A stretch of DNA of 64,000 nt from Pseudomonadota bacterium. GTDB taxonomy: Bacteria; Pseudomonadota; Gammaproteobacteria; Steroidobacterales; Steroidobacteraceae. The stretch's first letter is position 1. Each line of letters starts with the position of its first letter. Shown one piece after another: positions 16,893 to 29,362 of this stretch. The stretch lies in contig JBBCGI010000001.1 in assembly GCA_037200975.1 (NCBI GenBank), positions 4,113,716 through 4,177,715 on the forward strand, written 5' to 3'. A program made the position numbers and the translations under genes. Below the pieces are notes generated by a model that saw only the letters and a list, made by a program, of their open reading frames with translations, made no database searches and was not told where the DNA came from.

Positions 16893-17767
16893 TGGGCGCG
16901 CGCATCCTGCCGGTATTGATCCTGGTCCTGGCGGCGGTACTGCTGCTCGGCACTTCCACGTTCATGGTGCGTGAACAGGAGCTCGCCTTGCGCGTGCGCC
17001 TGTCCGCCATCGTCGAGTCGGATTACAAGCCCGGCCTGCATTTCAAGATTCCGTTCGTCGAAGACGTGGTGAAGTTCGACCGGCGCGTGCTCACTCGCAA
17101 GTTCGACGGCGAGCAGTTCCTGACCAGCGAAAGCCAGGGCCTGACCGTCGACTACTACATCAAGTGGCAGATCTTCGACCCGGCGACCTTCTACCAGGCG
17201 ACCCAGGGCGATGAAGGCCAGGCCGCCATCCTCGTGGGCGACAACATCCAGGACGGCATCAAGAACGCCGTCGCCGGGCGCACGCTCAAGGAGATCGTCA
17301 CCTCGGACCGCCAGAAGATCACCGGCGATTTCCAGGAAGTGTCGCGCACCGCGCTGCAGAAGCTCGGCATCCAGCTCATCGACGTGCGCGTGCAGCGCAT
17401 CGACCTGCAGGAAGACGTCGCCTCGCGCGTGTACGAAAGCATGAAGCAGAGCTTCGAGGGCATCGCGAACACGCAGCGCGGCGAGGGTGAACGCGAGGCG
17501 CAGATCATCAAGTCCGAAGCCGAGCGTCGCAGCATCGAGATCATCGCCAAGGCGCAGTCCGATGCGGCCGGAATCCGCGGCGAGGGCGATTCGACCGCCG
17601 CGACCATCTACGCCACGGCTTACAACGCCAATCCCGAGTTCTATTCCTTTTACCGCAGCCTGCAGGCGTACCGGAATTCCTTCGGCAAGGATCGCGACGT
17701 GCTGGTGGTCTCGCCCGACAGCGAGTTCTTCCGGTACATGAAGAGTCCGACGCCCGCGCGGCGCTGA
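16892..17767 (+). CDS. hflC: HflC, subunit of the HflKC membrane complex
   Basis: The 291-residue partner of HflK has an N-terminal membrane anchor (ILPVLILVLAAVLLLGTSTFMV). Its SPFH domain reads QELALRVRLSAIVESDYKPGLHFKIPFVEDVVKFDRRVLT, followed by RTALQKLGIQLIDVRVQRIDLQEDVASRVYESMK. A coiled coil with EREAQIIKSEAERRSIEIIAKAQSDAAGIRGEGDSTAATIYA leads to the C-terminal FYSFYRSLQAYRNSF motif seen in HflC. The protein faces the periplasm and surrounds FtsH. It is followed by purA after 51 bp; no hisZ or nsrR-like gene lies between. Confidence 0.96.
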   Translation: MGARILPVLILVLAAVLLLGTSTFMVREQELALRVRLSAIVESDYKPGLHFKIPFVEDVVKFDRRVLTRKFDGEQFLTSESQGLTVDYYIKWQIFDPATFYQATQGDEGQAAILVGDNIQDGIKNAVAGRTLKEIVTSDRQKITGDFQEVSRTALQKLGIQLIDVRVQRIDLQEDVASRVYESMKQSFEGIANTQRGEGEREAQIIKSEAERRSIEIIAKAQSDAAGIRGEGDSTAATIYATAYNANPEFYSFYRSLQAYRNSFGKDRDVLVVSPDSEFFRYMKSPTPARR

Positions 17768-19111
<1,344 letters not shown>

Positions 19112-19233
19112 CCCGGGCGGAGATCGCGGCGACGTAGGCAAAGTCTTACGCGTAGCCGGGTGCTGCGCCGCTTGCGCAAAAAATCTCACGCCTAACTACT
19201 GAAATTGGCGCGGCCAAGGCCGCCGCGGGTTCT

Positions 19234-19239
19234 TATACT
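19234..19239 (+). promoter_or_regulatory. -10 element for the trehalose operon
   Basis: TATACT lies 6 bp before the first of two tandem ATG codons of otsB (19246 and 19249). The TTGGCG at 19205-19210 is 23 bp upstream, too far for a normal spacer. The short distance implies a leaderless message, probably read from the second ATG. Confidence 0.4.
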
Positions 19240-19245
19240 CCCCGG

Positions 19246-20010
19246 ATGATGCAACTTGCGGCGCACGAGGCGGCAGCGGTGCACGCCGTGCCGCTTCCAG
19301 TCAGTTCCTGGTGTCTGTTTCTCGACGTGGATGGCACGCTGCTGGAATTGGCCGCCACTCCGCAGGCGGTGGTGGTCGGGCCCGATCTGCTCGCGCTGCT
19401 GACGCGGCTGCGCGAAGCGGCCGGCGGCGCGCTCGCCCTGGTGAGCGGCCGCACGATCGCCGATCTCGATCGCCTGTTCGGCGTGCTGCACCTGCCATGC
19501 GCCGGTTTACACGGCGGCGAACGGCGCAGCGCCAACGGCGACACCTACGTGGCGGACATCGTCCACGCCCAGCTCCACGAGGTACGCGACGGGCTGCGGG
19601 AGCTGGTCTCGCGCCATCGCGGTCTGATGCTCGAGGACAAGGGCGCGGGTCTCGCGCTGCATTTCCAGGGCGCGCGCGAGCTCGAACACCAGTTGCGCGC
19701 GGAGGTGGCGCTGCTGGCGGCGCCGCTGGTGCCGGCCTATGGACTGCTGGACGGGCATTGCGTCATCGAGGTGAAGCCCGCGGTGTACAGCAAGGACAGC
19801 GCCGTGGGTGCGTTCATGCGCGAAGCGCCGTTCGCCGGGCGTACTCCCATTTTCATCGGCGACGATCAAACCGATTACGGCGGCTTCGACGCCGTGCGGC
19901 GCGAGGGTGGGCTCGCGATCGCGGTGGGTCCGCGTGTCACATCCGAATGGTGGCTGCCGGGTCCGGCGGCCGTGCATCGCTGGCTCGACCATCTGGCGGA
20001 GCTGCGATGA
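19246..20010 (+). CDS. otsB: Trehalose-6-phosphate phosphatase
   Basis: OtsB removes phosphate from trehalose-6-phosphate. This HAD-superfamily protein of 254 residues has motif I FLDVDGTLLEL with the nucleophilic Asp, ALVSGRTIADLDRLF, GLHGGERR and the late motif FIGDDQTDYGGFDAV. The cap region contains VIEVKPAVYSKDSAV, a trehalose-phosphatase hallmark. It is first in an operon otsB-GH15-otsA with 4-bp overlaps at both junctions. Trehalose made here would protect against osmotic or desiccation stress. Start choice between the two adjacent ATGs changes the protein by one residue. Confidence 0.95.
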   Translation: MMQLAAHEAAAVHAVPLPVSSWCLFLDVDGTLLELAATPQAVVVGPDLLALLTRLREAAGGALALVSGRTIADLDRLFGVLHLPCAGLHGGERRSANGDTYVADIVHAQLHEVRDGLRELVSRHRGLMLEDKGAGLALHFQGARELEHQLRAEVALLAAPLVPAYGLLDGHCVIEVKPAVYSKDSAVGAFMREAPFAGRTPIFIGDDQTDYGGFDAVRREGGLAIAVGPRVTSEWWLPGPAAVHRWLDHLAELR

Positions 20011-21785
20011 ACTACGGTGTCATCGGCAATTGCCAGGTGGCCGCGCTGATCGACGAACAGGCGCGCATGGTATGGGCGTGTCTGCCGCGGCCTGACGGTG
20101 ACCCGGTGTTCTCTGCGCTGCTGCAGAAGGAGGGTGGCGATTCGGACCAGGGCGTGTTCGCGATCGACATGATCGATCTCACGCGCTCCGAACAGAATTA
20201 CCTGCGCAACTCCGCGATCATCGAAACCCGTCTGTACGATGCGCACGGCGGCGCGGTGCGTATCCTCGATTTCGCTCCGCGGTTTCGCAGCCGCGGCCGC
20301 GTGTTCAGGCCGATGATGTTCGTGCGCAGCGTGGAGCCGCTCGCCGGGCGGCCGACACTGCGCCTGCGGCTGCGTCCCACCGCCGGTTTCGGCGAACGCT
20401 GCGACGCCGGAATCACGGGCAGCCATCACATCCGCTACGCGGCCGATGGTCTGCACTATCGCGTCACCACGGACGCCTCGCTCGCGTCGCTGCTCGAAAA
20501 CCGGCCGGTGGTGCTGGAGCAGCCGCTGCATTTCATAGTCGGTCCGGATGAAACGCTGCAGGAATCGCCGGCGGCGCTGGCGCGCGAATTCCTCGGTGCG
20601 ACCTTGAGCTACTGGCAGGAATGGGTACGCACACTGGCGGTGCCGGCCGACTGGCAGGATGCGGTGATCCGCGCCGCGATCACGCTCAAGCTGTGCACCT
20701 ACGAGGACACCGGCGCCGTCCTCGCCGCACTAACTACCTCGATTCCAGAAGCCGCGAACAGCACGCGCAACTGGGATTATCGTTATTGCTGGCTGCGCGA
20801 CAGCTACTTCGTGGTGCAGACGCTCAATCGTCTGGGCGCCACGCGCACGATGGAAGCGTATCTGCACTACATCGATCACATCATCGCCTCGTCGACGGCC
20901 GATCAGCTGCAGCCGCTGTACGGCATCACGGGCGATCCGCACGCGGAGGAGAAGATAGCGACCTCGCTGTCCGGTTATCGCGGCATGGGGCCGGTGCGCT
21001 TCGGCAATCTGGCCGCCGAACAGGTGCAGCACGATGTATACGGCTCGGTGATCCTCGCCGCCACGCAGCTGTTCTTCGACGAGCGTCTGGTGCGCTCGGG
21101 CGACCAGACGCTGCTCGAGCGGTTGTATCGGCTGGGCAAACGCGCCGTCGCCACTTTCGAACAACCGGACGCCGGTCCGTGGGAATTCCGCGGCAAGCTG
21201 CAGCGCCATACCTTCTCGGCCGCGATCTCGTGGGCCGGTTGCGACCGGCTGGCGCGTATCGCGCGGCGTGTGGGCGACCTCATCGCGGCGCGCGAGTGGA
21301 GCGCACACGCCGACCGCATGCGCGCCGAGATCCTCGAAGGCGCCTGGAACGAGGACCTGCAGGCGTTCACGTCCGCCTTCGGCAACCGCGATCTCGACGC
21401 CACGACACTGTTGCTGCCGGAGCTCGGACTGCTGCCCGCGACCGATCCGCGTTTCCTCAAGACGCTCGAACGCATCGAGGCAGAGCTGTGCGAGGGCGAC
21501 CTGCTGTTCCGCTACAAACATGCCGATGACTTCGGCAAGCCCGAGAACGCCTTCACGATCTGCGCGTTCTGGTACGTGAACGCGCTGGCCGCCTCCGGCC
21601 GCGTCGACGAAGCGCGCGCACGGTTCTCGCGCCTGCTCGAGCTGCGCAATCCGCTCGGCCTGCTGTCCGAAGACATCACACCGGCGACCGGCGAACTGTG
21701 GGGAAATTTTCCGCAGACCTACAGCATGGTCGGCGTCATCGGCAGTGCGTTGCGCCTGTCGCGCAGCTGGGAGGAAATCGTATGA
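20007..21785 (+). CDS. GH15 glucoamylase/trehalase-like glycosidase
   Basis: This 592-residue cytoplasmic protein (no signal peptide) starts MNYGVIGNCQVAALIDEQAR at ATG 20007, overlapping otsB. An N-terminal beta-sandwich runs to about 230. The (alpha/alpha)6 barrel follows, with the GH15 landmarks NWDYRYCWLRDSYF, QPLYGITG, GPVRFGN and the C-terminal SEDITPATGELWGNFPQTYSMVGVIG, which carries the catalytic-base region. GH15 covers glucoamylases and also the trehalases of actinobacteria and archaea. Its position between the two trehalose-synthesis genes makes trehalose or a trehalose-derived glucan the likely substrate, but that is inference from neighbours. It is coupled to otsA by a 4-bp overlap. 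Confidence 0.88.
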   Translation: MNYGVIGNCQVAALIDEQARMVWACLPRPDGDPVFSALLQKEGGDSDQGVFAIDMIDLTRSEQNYLRNSAIIETRLYDAHGGAVRILDFAPRFRSRGRVFRPMMFVRSVEPLAGRPTLRLRLRPTAGFGERCDAGITGSHHIRYAADGLHYRVTTDASLASLLENRPVVLEQPLHFIVGPDETLQESPAALAREFLGATLSYWQEWVRTLAVPADWQDAVIRAAITLKLCTYEDTGAVLAALTTSIPEAANSTRNWDYRYCWLRDSYFVVQTLNRLGATRTMEAYLHYIDHIIASSTADQLQPLYGITGDPHAEEKIATSLSGYRGMGPVRFGNLAAEQVQHDVYGSVILAATQLFFDERLVRSGDQTLLERLYRLGKRAVATFEQPDAGPWEFRGKLQRHTFSAAISWAGCDRLARIARRVGDLIAAREWSAHADRMRAEILEGAWNEDLQAFTSAFGNRDLDATTLLLPELGLLPATDPRFLKTLERIEAELCEGDLLFRYKHADDFGKPENAFTICAFWYVNALAASGRVDEARARFSRLLELRNPLGLLSEDITPATGELWGNFPQTYSMVGVIGSALRLSRSWEEIV

Positions 21786-23188
21786 GCCGGCTGGTCGCGG
21801 TGTCGAATCGCATCAGCGTGCCGAAACGTGGCGCGGCGCCGGGCGGCCTTGCGGTCGGACTGCTGGCCGCCATGCAGGCGCGGCGCGGCCTGTGGTTCGG
21901 CTGGGACGGCGAGACGGCCGACGTGGCCTCCGGCGAACCATCGATCGTGCGCAAGGACGGAGTGACCTTCGCGTCTATCGATCTCGACCAGGCCGAATAC
22001 AAAGACTTCTACCTCGGCTTCTGCAATGGCACGTTGTGGCCGCTGTTCCACTATTTCATCGACGGCTTCAAGTATCACGACGCGCAGTACGAGGCCTACC
22101 AGCGCATGAACCAGCGCTACGCGCGCGAGCTGTTGCCGCTGCTCGAGCCGGACGACCTGATCTGGGTCCACGACTATCACTTGTTGCCGCTCGCGCAACG
22201 GCTGCGCGAGGCAGGCGCCACGCAGCCGATGGGGCTGTTCCTGCACATTCCGTTTCCGAACGTCGAAGTGTTGCGCGTGTTGCCGGTGTATGCGGAGCTG
22301 TTGCAGGCGATGCTGGCGTACGACGTGCTCGGCTTCCAGACCGAGACGGATCGTGACGCGTTCCGCGGCGCCGTCGCGTCCGTGTGGGGCGCGCAGGCGC
22401 TGACGCCGGGTTTCACCGTCACGCTCGGTGGACGGTGCGTGCAGACCGGCGTGTACCCGATCGGCGTCGACGTCGATGCGATCCAGCGCGAAGCCATCGA
22501 ATCGCAGCAGACCGACTCCGTCAAACGCATGATCGCCGGGTTGTTAGGCCGGCGGCTCATGATCGGCGTCGACCGGCTCGACTACAGCAAGGGCCTGGTC
22601 GAACGTTTCAAGGCCTACGAGCGGTTCCTCGAGACCCATCCGGAAAACCAGAACCGCGTGAGTTTCCTGCAGATCGCGCCGCTGTCGCGCGCCGACGTGC
22701 GCGCCTACGCGGAAATCCGGCGCGAGCTCGAGCAGACCACGGGCCGCACCAACGGCCGTTTTGCCGACACGGACTGGACTCCGATCCGTTATCTGAACCG
22801 CAATTTCCCGCATGATGTGCTGATGGGCTTCATGCGCGCCGCGCTGATCGGCATCGTGACGCCGGTGCGGGATGGCATGAACCTGGTCGCGAAGGAATTC
22901 GTCGCCGCGCAGGATCCCGCGGACCCGGGTGTGCTGATCCTTTCGACCATGGCGGGTGCGGCGCGCGAGATGACCGCCGCGGTGATGGTGAATCCCTACG
23001 ATTCACGCGGCATGGCGCACGCGATCCAGCAGGCCTTCAACATGCCGCTGTCGGAGCGGCGCGACCGGCACCAGGCGATGCTCGAGGTGCTGGTGCGCAA
23101 TTCGATTTCCGCCTGGCACTCGAGCTTCGTCGACACGCTCGAATCGGTGGGCGGCAAAACGCCGCAGTTCAAGCTCAAGGCCGGCTGA
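21782..23188 (+). CDS. otsA: Trehalose-6-phosphate synthase
   Basis: OtsA joins UDP-glucose and glucose-6-phosphate into trehalose-6-phosphate. The 468-residue GT20 enzyme starts at ATG 21782 (MSRLVAVSNRISVPKRG) and shows GGLAVGLLAAM, the donor-site region LIWVHDYHLLPLAQRLRE, FLHIPFPNVEVLRVLP, GVDRLDYSKGLVERFKAYERFL, and PVRDGMNLVAKEFVAAQ. It ends the ots operon. Its 3' end overlaps the 3' end of the convergent GH144-like gene by 14 bp, so no terminator can lie between them. Confidence 0.96.
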   Translation: MSRLVAVSNRISVPKRGAAPGGLAVGLLAAMQARRGLWFGWDGETADVASGEPSIVRKDGVTFASIDLDQAEYKDFYLGFCNGTLWPLFHYFIDGFKYHDAQYEAYQRMNQRYARELLPLLEPDDLIWVHDYHLLPLAQRLREAGATQPMGLFLHIPFPNVEVLRVLPVYAELLQAMLAYDVLGFQTETDRDAFRGAVASVWGAQALTPGFTVTLGGRCVQTGVYPIGVDVDAIQREAIESQQTDSVKRMIAGLLGRRLMIGVDRLDYSKGLVERFKAYERFLETHPENQNRVSFLQIAPLSRADVRAYAEIRRELEQTTGRTNGRFADTDWTPIRYLNRNFPHDVLMGFMRAALIGIVTPVRDGMNLVAKEFVAAQDPADPGVLILSTMAGAAREMTAAVMVNPYDSRGMAHAIQQAFNMPLSERRDRHQAMLEVLVRNSISAWHSSFVDTLESVGGKTPQFKLKAG

Positions 23189-24614
23189 GCCAGCCGCCTT
23201 CGAAGCCCGCGCGTTCGAGGCCGCGGCGGATGTACGGGTCGCGTTTCATCACCGACCAGATCAGCTCGCTGCGATGGTTCTCGATCATGGAGATGATCGC
23301 GCCCTGGTCGATGCCGAGATAATCGGTGGCAAACCAGCCGACGCCGCGGACGCGTTTGCCGTGCTGCAGCGGTGCGTCGTAGTCGAAACTCGGGTTGAAG
23401 GAGTCGAGGAAGCCGTACTTGCCGTACAGATGCCGGCCGTATTGGTCGTGCATCGCCCGCACTGCCGGCTCGACGATTTCGGGTGCGAAGGGTAGTGAGG
23501 CGATCGCGGCGGTCGGCGCGATGGTGCCATCGTCGATCACCTCGGTGAGGCCGACGCCGCGCGCAACGTAGGAATAGAACTGCCGCGTCTGGCCCAGGTA
23601 GGGCAATTTCATGTAGCCAGGCCCGTCACAGGCCGTGATGCCCCAGATGTTGGGCCCGTAACCCTTCCAGTCGAGCGGATTGCGGATCGCGTACGCACGC
23701 TGCGCGAGCGTCGCGCGCCGGCTGTTCTCGAAGTAGTCGATGCCCTGCGGCCAGATGAATTCGTCCTTGATGCCGCGATAGTCGATCCACACGGCGCTGA
23801 ACTGGTGGCCGAACAGGGGACCGAAAGTGAGGTGGGTCTGTCCTTCGAGCGTGCCCCAGGCGAGATAGTAGTCGGAGGTCCACGCGTCCCAGGTGCGCGT
23901 CGCCACCGGGAAACTCGGGCTGCCGAGCGCCAGTACGTAGACGAGCATGGCTTCGTTGTAGCCGCGCCAGTCGTGGCTGCCGAACTGACCCTCGGGGCTC
24001 CAGGCCATGCGGATGTCGATCGCATGTTCGATGGCCCAGGGCCAGTTCACGCGTTGATAGAGATCCTCCGCCAGCTTGCGGATTTCGGCTTCCTCGGCCT
24101 GGTCGCCATCGAAATACCCGCGCATGAACAACACGCCTGCCATCAGCAGCGCGGTGTCGACGGTAGATAGCTCGGAATTGCCGTAGCGCTTGCCGGTGGT
24201 GAAGTTGACGAAGTGGTAGAAGAACCCCTGGTAACCGGCCGTCTCGGACGGGTCGCTGCCCTGCGGCGCCTTGGCGAGAAAACGCAGCGTGGTCAACACG
24301 CGGGTACGCGCCTCGGCGCGCGTCACGTAGCCGCGCTCGGCGCCGATGGCGTAGGCGTTGAGCGCGAAACCGATGGCCGCGATGCTCGAGAACGGCGGTT
24401 TGGGCCAGCGATCGGGCACGAGACCGGTGCCGGGCTCGGCGGTCTCCCAGAAAAAATTGAAGGTGCGCTTTTCGATGTCCTCGAACAGCGGGTCCAGGCG
24501 CTTGAGCGGCACGACGGGAGTGGCGCGCACGACCACCGGGTCCAGGCGCTGCGTCGGCGCCGTGCAGGACACCAGCAGCGCGAACATGCAGACCGCCGCC
24601 AGGCGCCGCATCAT
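23175..24614 (-). CDS. GH144-like (glycoamylase-domain) lipoprotein
   Basis: This 479-residue protein starts [17 protein letters not shown], a lipoprotein signal with a lipobox ending LVSC, so it is probably anchored in the outer or inner membrane. The rest, from [21 protein letters not shown], matches the putative glucoamylase domain. This includes [70 protein letters not shown] and a C-terminal [41 protein letters not shown]. Characterised members are endo-beta-1,2-glucanases of family GH144. Its start overlaps the halogenase-like gene stop, and the receptor and GH3 lie upstream on the same strand. Cleavage of beta-1,2-glucan is inferred from family and context. Confidence 0.82.
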   Translation of the reverse strand: MMRRLAAVCMFALLVSCTAPTQRLDPVVVRATPVVPLKRLDPLFEDIEKRTFNFFWETAEPGTGLVPDRWPKPPFSSIAAIGFALNAYAIGAERGYVTRAEARTRVLTTLRFLAKAPQGSDPSETAGYQGFFYHFVNFTTGKRYGNSELSTVDTALLMAGVLFMRGYFDGDQAEEAEIRKLAEDLYQRVNWPWAIEHAIDIRMAWSPEGQFGSHDWRGYNEAMLVYVLALGSPSFPVATRTWDAWTSDYYLAWGTLEGQTHLTFGPLFGHQFSAVWIDYRGIKDEFIWPQGIDYFENSRRATLAQRAYAIRNPLDWKGYGPNIWGITACDGPGYMKLPYLGQTRQFYSYVARGVGLTEVIDDGTIAPTAAIASLPFAPEIVEPAVRAMHDQYGRHLYGKYGFLDSFNPSFDYDAPLQHGKRVRGVGWFATDYLGIDQGAIISMIENHRSELIWSVMKRDPYIRRGLERAGFEGGWLSRP

Positions 24615-26125
24615 GCCGCCACCGCCGATTTGCAATGCCGTTCGATGAATTGTTCGTGCATCGGCATCGCCGCGACGCAGCTCGCGATGACGCTTCGCAC
24701 GCCCTCGGCGAGTTTCACGAGCTCGGCATCGCCCAGGCGTTCGACCATCGGATGCCATGAGGCGGGAACGATGTGTTGACCCAGCATCACCTGCACCCAG
24801 CTGGTCAGCGCGAACATCTCGTCGCTGTTGCGGTAGAAGCGCCCGCTGTCGCGGAACAGGCGGATGTTGTCCGCGAGGCTGGCCGGTATCTCCATCGTTC
24901 CGCAGTACTCCCAGAACTTCGTGTCGCGCCGCTCGGTGGCGCAATAGTGCAGGATCAGGAAGTCGCGGATGCGTTCGGTTTCGAAGGCCGCCTGTGCGTT
25001 GTACCGGTCGCGAAGCGCCGTGTTCATGTGCCGGTCGGGGAACATGTCGATGAGGCGCGCGATGCCGGACTGGATGAGATAGATGCTGGTTGATTCGAGC
25101 GGCTCGAGAAAGCCACTGGATAGACCGATCGCCACGCAGTTGCGCGACCACACTTGCCGCCGGCGGCCAGTCACGAATTTCAGCACGCGCGGCTCGGCGA
25201 GCGCGCGGCCATCGAGATTGCCGAGCACCGTGGCTGCGGCCTCGTCGTCGCTGATGTGTGCGCTCGAATAGACGTAGCCATTGCCGGTGCGGTGTTGCAG
25301 CGGAATGCGCCACTGCCAGCCGGCGCCGCGCGCGGTCGAGCGCGTGTACGGCGTGGCTGCGGCGGTTTTGGCGCTGGGCACCGCGACCGCACGATCGCAA
25401 GGCAACCAGTGAGTCCAGTCCTCGTAGCCGGCCTTCAAAGTCTGTTCGATGAGCAGGCCGCGAAAGCCGGAGCAATCGATGAACAGCTCACCGGCGATGC
25501 GCGCGCCGCTCTTGAGCGTCACCGACTCGATGAAACCATCCGCGGCGCGCAGCGTGACATCAACGACCTGGCCTTCGATCCGCTTGACGCCGCGACCCTC
25601 AGCCATGCGCCGCAGGTAGTTTGCATACAGTCCCGCGTCGAAGTGGTAGGCGTAGGAGATGTTCGCGAGTGGCGACTGGGGCGGCACGTCGCTGGCCGAA
25701 GACATGAACTTGCCGGCCGGCGCGGCTGCGGTGTTCAGCGAGTACTCGCCGATATCGCGCGCCTTGCCCTGGGCATTGAGCTTCAGCCAGTACTGGTGGA
25801 ACGGCAGACTGCGGTACTCGTGGCCTATCGTGCCGAAGCCGTGGATATAGCGTGAACCGAGACTTCCCCAGTCGACGAATTCGATGCCGAGTTTGAAGGT
25901 GCCGCCGACCGCGCGCACGAAATCGGCTTCGTTGATCTGCAGCGCTTCGTTGAACAGGCGCAGATGGGGGACGGTGGCTTCACCCACGCCGACGGTGCCG
26001 ATCTCGTCGGATTCGATGAGCTGGATCGAGCGCAGGCCCGGCACCAGGTGCGAAAGGGCCGCGGCGGTCATCCAACCGGCGGAACCGCCGCCGACGATGA
26101 CGATGCTTGTGAGTCCGTCGTTCAC
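24611..26125 (-). CDS. Tryptophan-halogenase family flavoprotein
   Basis: This 504-residue protein starts at GTG 26125. It has the FAD-binding motif [12 protein letters not shown] (about 10-21) and the catalytic lysine region [11 protein letters not shown] with K78, the counterpart of PrnA Lys79. The halogenase signature GWQWRIP is at 269-275, and LEPLEST with E344 matches PrnA Glu346. So the residues needed for flavin-dependent halogenation are present. Similar genes beside TonB receptors are common in Caulobacter- and Xanthomonas-type genomes, where substrates are mostly unknown. Free tryptophan need not be the substrate. It sits 62 bp after the receptor gene and is coupled to the GH144-like lipoprotein. 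Confidence 0.88.
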   Translation of the reverse strand: MNDGLTSIVIVGGGSAGWMTAAALSHLVPGLRSIQLIESDEIGTVGVGEATVPHLRLFNEALQINEADFVRAVGGTFKLGIEFVDWGSLGSRYIHGFGTIGHEYRSLPFHQYWLKLNAQGKARDIGEYSLNTAAAPAGKFMSSASDVPPQSPLANISYAYHFDAGLYANYLRRMAEGRGVKRIEGQVVDVTLRAADGFIESVTLKSGARIAGELFIDCSGFRGLLIEQTLKAGYEDWTHWLPCDRAVAVPSAKTAAATPYTRSTARGAGWQWRIPLQHRTGNGYVYSSAHISDDEAAATVLGNLDGRALAEPRVLKFVTGRRRQVWSRNCVAIGLSSGFLEPLESTSIYLIQSGIARLIDMFPDRHMNTALRDRYNAQAAFETERIRDFLILHYCATERRDTKFWEYCGTMEIPASLADNIRLFRDSGRFYRNSDEMFALTSWVQVMLGQHIVPASWHPMVERLGDAELVKLAEGVRSVIASCVAAMPMHEQFIERHCKSAVAA

Positions 26126-26187
26126 GGACGCGATTGTCGCACCGAACGCCGGAGCTAACAGCCCCGGCGTTCGTCCTTGCTTTCCTG

Positions 26188-29169
26188 TCAGAATTTCACG
26201 CCAAAACTCATGCGCAGCGTGCGCGGCAGGCCGGTGATGTTGCCATCCGGGTTGAATCGCCCGCCGATCACCGTGCCGTCTTCGCCCACCTCGTCGAAGT
26301 AGTCGACGAGATTCTGCTCGTTGGTCACGTTGATCATGTCGAGGCGCAAGTACATCGAACCCAGATCGCCGACCTGGAAGTTTTTCGTCACCTGCAGATC
26401 GAGCGCCTTGTAGCCGGCGCCGCCGACGATGTAAGTCACCGGGCGGCACGCGGAGCCGTTCGGATACGTCGCGGGGCCAGCGAGGCACGACGCGTCCACC
26501 GTGTGTGGCGTGGCGGTCGAGTAGGTCAGCTTGCCCGCGATCATCAGGCCCCATGGCGCCGAATAAGAACCCGTTGCCACCAGTCGATGTTTCGGGGTCG
26601 CGTTCGACGTGATGAAGAGGTACTCCTTGATCGACGATTGATCGAACGAATAGTGCTCGTCGATGTTCCGGTTCTGCTTCGCGTTCGTGAAGGTGTAAGC
26701 GACCGTCGTTCCCCACTTCGACTCTTCGGTGAATGGTTTCTCGGCCGAGAGCAGCACCTGGGTGCTGCGGGTCTCGATGCCGCTGTCGCCGATGATCAGC
26801 GAGCCGGCGCCGGGCAGTGGGCTGCCCCACGGCTGCGAGCGGTCCTGCCAGAAATCCCCGTTCGGATACCGATTGCCGAGCGTGAATACGAAGCCGTTGT
26901 AGCTGTTCACGCGCGACACGGCGGCGCTGGTATTCCAGTCGCCGAGGCGGTTGCGCATCCCCAGGCTGAACTGGTCGGAGTATGGGATCTTGAGATCGTT
27001 GTTGATGAGGTCGACTTCGCCGAAGCTTCCCGCGAGGCGGGCCGCCAGCGCATTGGGATCGGCCAGGAAAGCCGGGTCCCATGCCATGCAACCTGCATCG
27101 CCCGCGCCAACGACCGTGCAGGGATGATCCGCCGTGTTGAAGCGGACGTCCGTGGCCGGCAGCGCGAATTTGGTCTGCTCGAGCTGCAGGTAGTCGTACA
27201 ACGTGCGGTCATACGCGCGACCCGCGCCACCGAAGATCACGTGTTGCTGATCGGCGCCGAGGTCGTACGAGAAGCCGAGACGCGGCTGGAATGCGCCCTT
27301 GTACGCCTCGCGATTGCTGCCGTCGCTCAGGTAGTCGTTGATGTCGATCGCGACGTTCGGATCGGACGACAGGCCGAGGGTCTGGCCATAGGTCAGACCG
27401 CCCGTGCCCGGCACGACCGTGTTCAATGAATCGATCACGAACTGTGGTGTCTTGAAATCGAGGTACGAGGGATTCTTCTCGTAATCCCAGCGCGCACCGA
27501 TGTTCAGCGTGAGGTGTTCGTTCAATTCCCAGTCGTCCTGCAGGAAGACGCCGAACTGCTTGTCGGCGGACGTGGCCTCCGAGCTGAATTGCGGGAACGG
27601 CAGGGCGATGGTCGACTTCCACGGAGTCGTCGCCGCGGTGGTGGCGGAGACGTCGTAATAGAACACCGGCTGACCGGGCAGCGAGTCGGCGGCAGTCAGA
27701 TCCACCTGCTTGTACTTCACGCCCCCTTTGACGGTGTGGGAGCCAAGCCAGTCGAGGTCCGTGAACGTGATGGTGTTGCTGAGGGCCCAGCCCTTCTGAC
27801 CTTTATTTTGCCCGGCGCGCGGATCCGCGCCGTCGATGCGGATCATGTTCCGATCCTGCCCGCCAAAGAGGGCTGTATAGACAGTTCCGTTGCGGCTTGC
27901 GTTGCCTACCGTCGGGTTGAAGAAAGCGTCTTCGTAGGTCGCCTGTACTTCGTTCAGCCAGTTGTTGCCGCTGTGCTTCCAGCTCGCCTCGAAGCGATTG
28001 TCGTCGCTGTCCGTGGTCTTCGACGCGGACGGCGCCGTTCCATTGTTGATGCCGTCACCCTCGGCCGTCTCTTTGCGGATTTTCGCAGAGAGGGTGAATG
28101 AATCATTGTCTGAAAGCGCCCAGTCGAGCTTGCCGAAGAACAGGTCTTCGTCGAATGCGACGGTGGCGGGTCCAAGCTGATCGAGCGCGACCTGTGGAAT
28201 GTTGTCGATGAAGGCTTGCGGCGGGATGTTCTCGAGTCCGACCGTGATTGGCGTCTGATAACGCTTGGCTTCGTACGTGACGAAGAAGTGCAGCTTGTCC
28301 TCGATGATCGGACCGCCGAACGCGAGGCCATACTCCTTGACCTCGGATTCCGTCTTCGTGTCCGAGGCGAGCTCGCCCGGCGTCTTCGCGCGGAAGTTGT
28401 CGGCGGTGTACGTGCCGAAGGCCTGGCCTTCGAAATCGTTCGTGCCCGAGCGCGTGAGGGCGGTGATCGCGGCGCTCGAGATCTGGTCGTACTCCGCCTT
28501 GTAGTTTGACGTGATGACCTTGTATTCGCCGATCGCAAGCTGCGGGAACGGGTTGCCCTGGGTATCTTGCGTCTGTCCGGAGACGCCCGAACGCACATAA
28601 CCTTTCTGGCCGACGCCATCGATGTACAGGTTCACGCCGTTGTCGTTCTGGGCACCGCCACGGATCGACGTGTGGCCTCGGCCGTCGACCTCGAACACGA
28701 CGCCGGGAACGGTATCCGCAAACTCGAGGAAGTTACGCGTGAGCTGAGGTGTCGACTCGATCTGTTGCAACGAAACGGTAGTGCCGATTTCCGACGTGCG
28801 CACTTCGTTGAGGCGCCGGCCGGTCACCGTGACTTCCTGCAGTGGCGCTTCGGTGTCGACCGCGCCACTGCTCGCGCCGAGATCCAGCATTGCGGTCGAC
28901 GCGACGGTCAGCGTGACGACGGTTTCGGTGCCCGGGCCTGCATCGACGCGGTAGGTGCCGGGCGGAAGACCGGCGAGCGTATAACTACCGTCCCCGCCGG
29001 ACTTGGTGCGGCGCGTCGTGCCGGTGGCGACATTCTTTGCGGTGACGTCCGTATCGGCGGGAGCCTTTCCGCGCAGCGTGGCGTCGGCGGATTGTGACCA
29101 GGAAACGCTGGGTGCGGCGAGCACGGCGGCGACCGCCGCTCCGATCAATGAACGCGGAAAGTTGCGCAT
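26188..29169 (-). CDS. TonB-dependent receptor with carboxypeptidase-regulatory N-domain
   Basis: This 993-residue outer-membrane receptor starts at ATG 29169 ([26 protein letters not shown]), preceded by GAGGG; the frame extends 21 codons upstream. After the signal peptide is a carboxypeptidase-regulatory-like beta-sandwich (about 30-105). The plug follows ([21 protein letters not shown] to about 260), then a long beta-barrel that ends in LRMSFGVKF with the terminal Phe of outer-membrane barrels. This Oar-like layout is common for receptors of oligosaccharides or peptides. The 193-bp gap to the upstream GH3 gene is A/T-richer than its surroundings and contains the palindrome ATACGTAT, so the receptor may have its own promoter. 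It probably imports the product of the flanking glycosidases. Confidence 0.9.
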   Translation of the reverse strand: MRNFPRSLIGAAVAAVLAAPSVSWSQSADATLRGKAPADTDVTAKNVATGTTRRTKSGGDGSYTLAGLPPGTYRVDAGPGTETVVTLTVASTAMLDLGASSGAVDTEAPLQEVTVTGRRLNEVRTSEIGTTVSLQQIESTPQLTRNFLEFADTVPGVVFEVDGRGHTSIRGGAQNDNGVNLYIDGVGQKGYVRSGVSGQTQDTQGNPFPQLAIGEYKVITSNYKAEYDQISSAAITALTRSGTNDFEGQAFGTYTADNFRAKTPGELASDTKTESEVKEYGLAFGGPIIEDKLHFFVTYEAKRYQTPITVGLENIPPQAFIDNIPQVALDQLGPATVAFDEDLFFGKLDWALSDNDSFTLSAKIRKETAEGDGINNGTAPSASKTTDSDDNRFEASWKHSGNNWLNEVQATYEDAFFNPTVGNASRNGTVYTALFGGQDRNMIRIDGADPRAGQNKGQKGWALSNTITFTDLDWLGSHTVKGGVKYKQVDLTAADSLPGQPVFYYDVSATTAATTPWKSTIALPFPQFSSEATSADKQFGVFLQDDWELNEHLTLNIGARWDYEKNPSYLDFKTPQFVIDSLNTVVPGTGGLTYGQTLGLSSDPNVAIDINDYLSDGSNREAYKGAFQPRLGFSYDLGADQQHVIFGGAGRAYDRTLYDYLQLEQTKFALPATDVRFNTADHPCTVVGAGDAGCMAWDPAFLADPNALAARLAGSFGEVDLINNDLKIPYSDQFSLGMRNRLGDWNTSAAVSRVNSYNGFVFTLGNRYPNGDFWQDRSQPWGSPLPGAGSLIIGDSGIETRSTQVLLSAEKPFTEESKWGTTVAYTFTNAKQNRNIDEHYSFDQSSIKEYLFITSNATPKHRLVATGSYSAPWGLMIAGKLTYSTATPHTVDASCLAGPATYPNGSACRPVTYIVGGAGYKALDLQVTKNFQVGDLGSMYLRLDMINVTNEQNLVDYFDEVGEDGTVIGGRFNPDGNITGLPRTLRMSFGVKF

Positions 29170-29362
29170 GCGTGAACCCTCGTAAGTTTGCTGCACGCCG
29201 GCGTCGCGTGGCCGAAACCGCTGCGATCGCAAATTCCCAGGCGCGACGTGCTTAGTGTTGGTGAATTGTTACACCCAACGCCGTAGTGAAGCTCGATGTT
29301 TACGAGTTTGTAATGTCGGACGCATACGTATTCAGTGAGGGATTCGTCTTACACGCGAGTGG

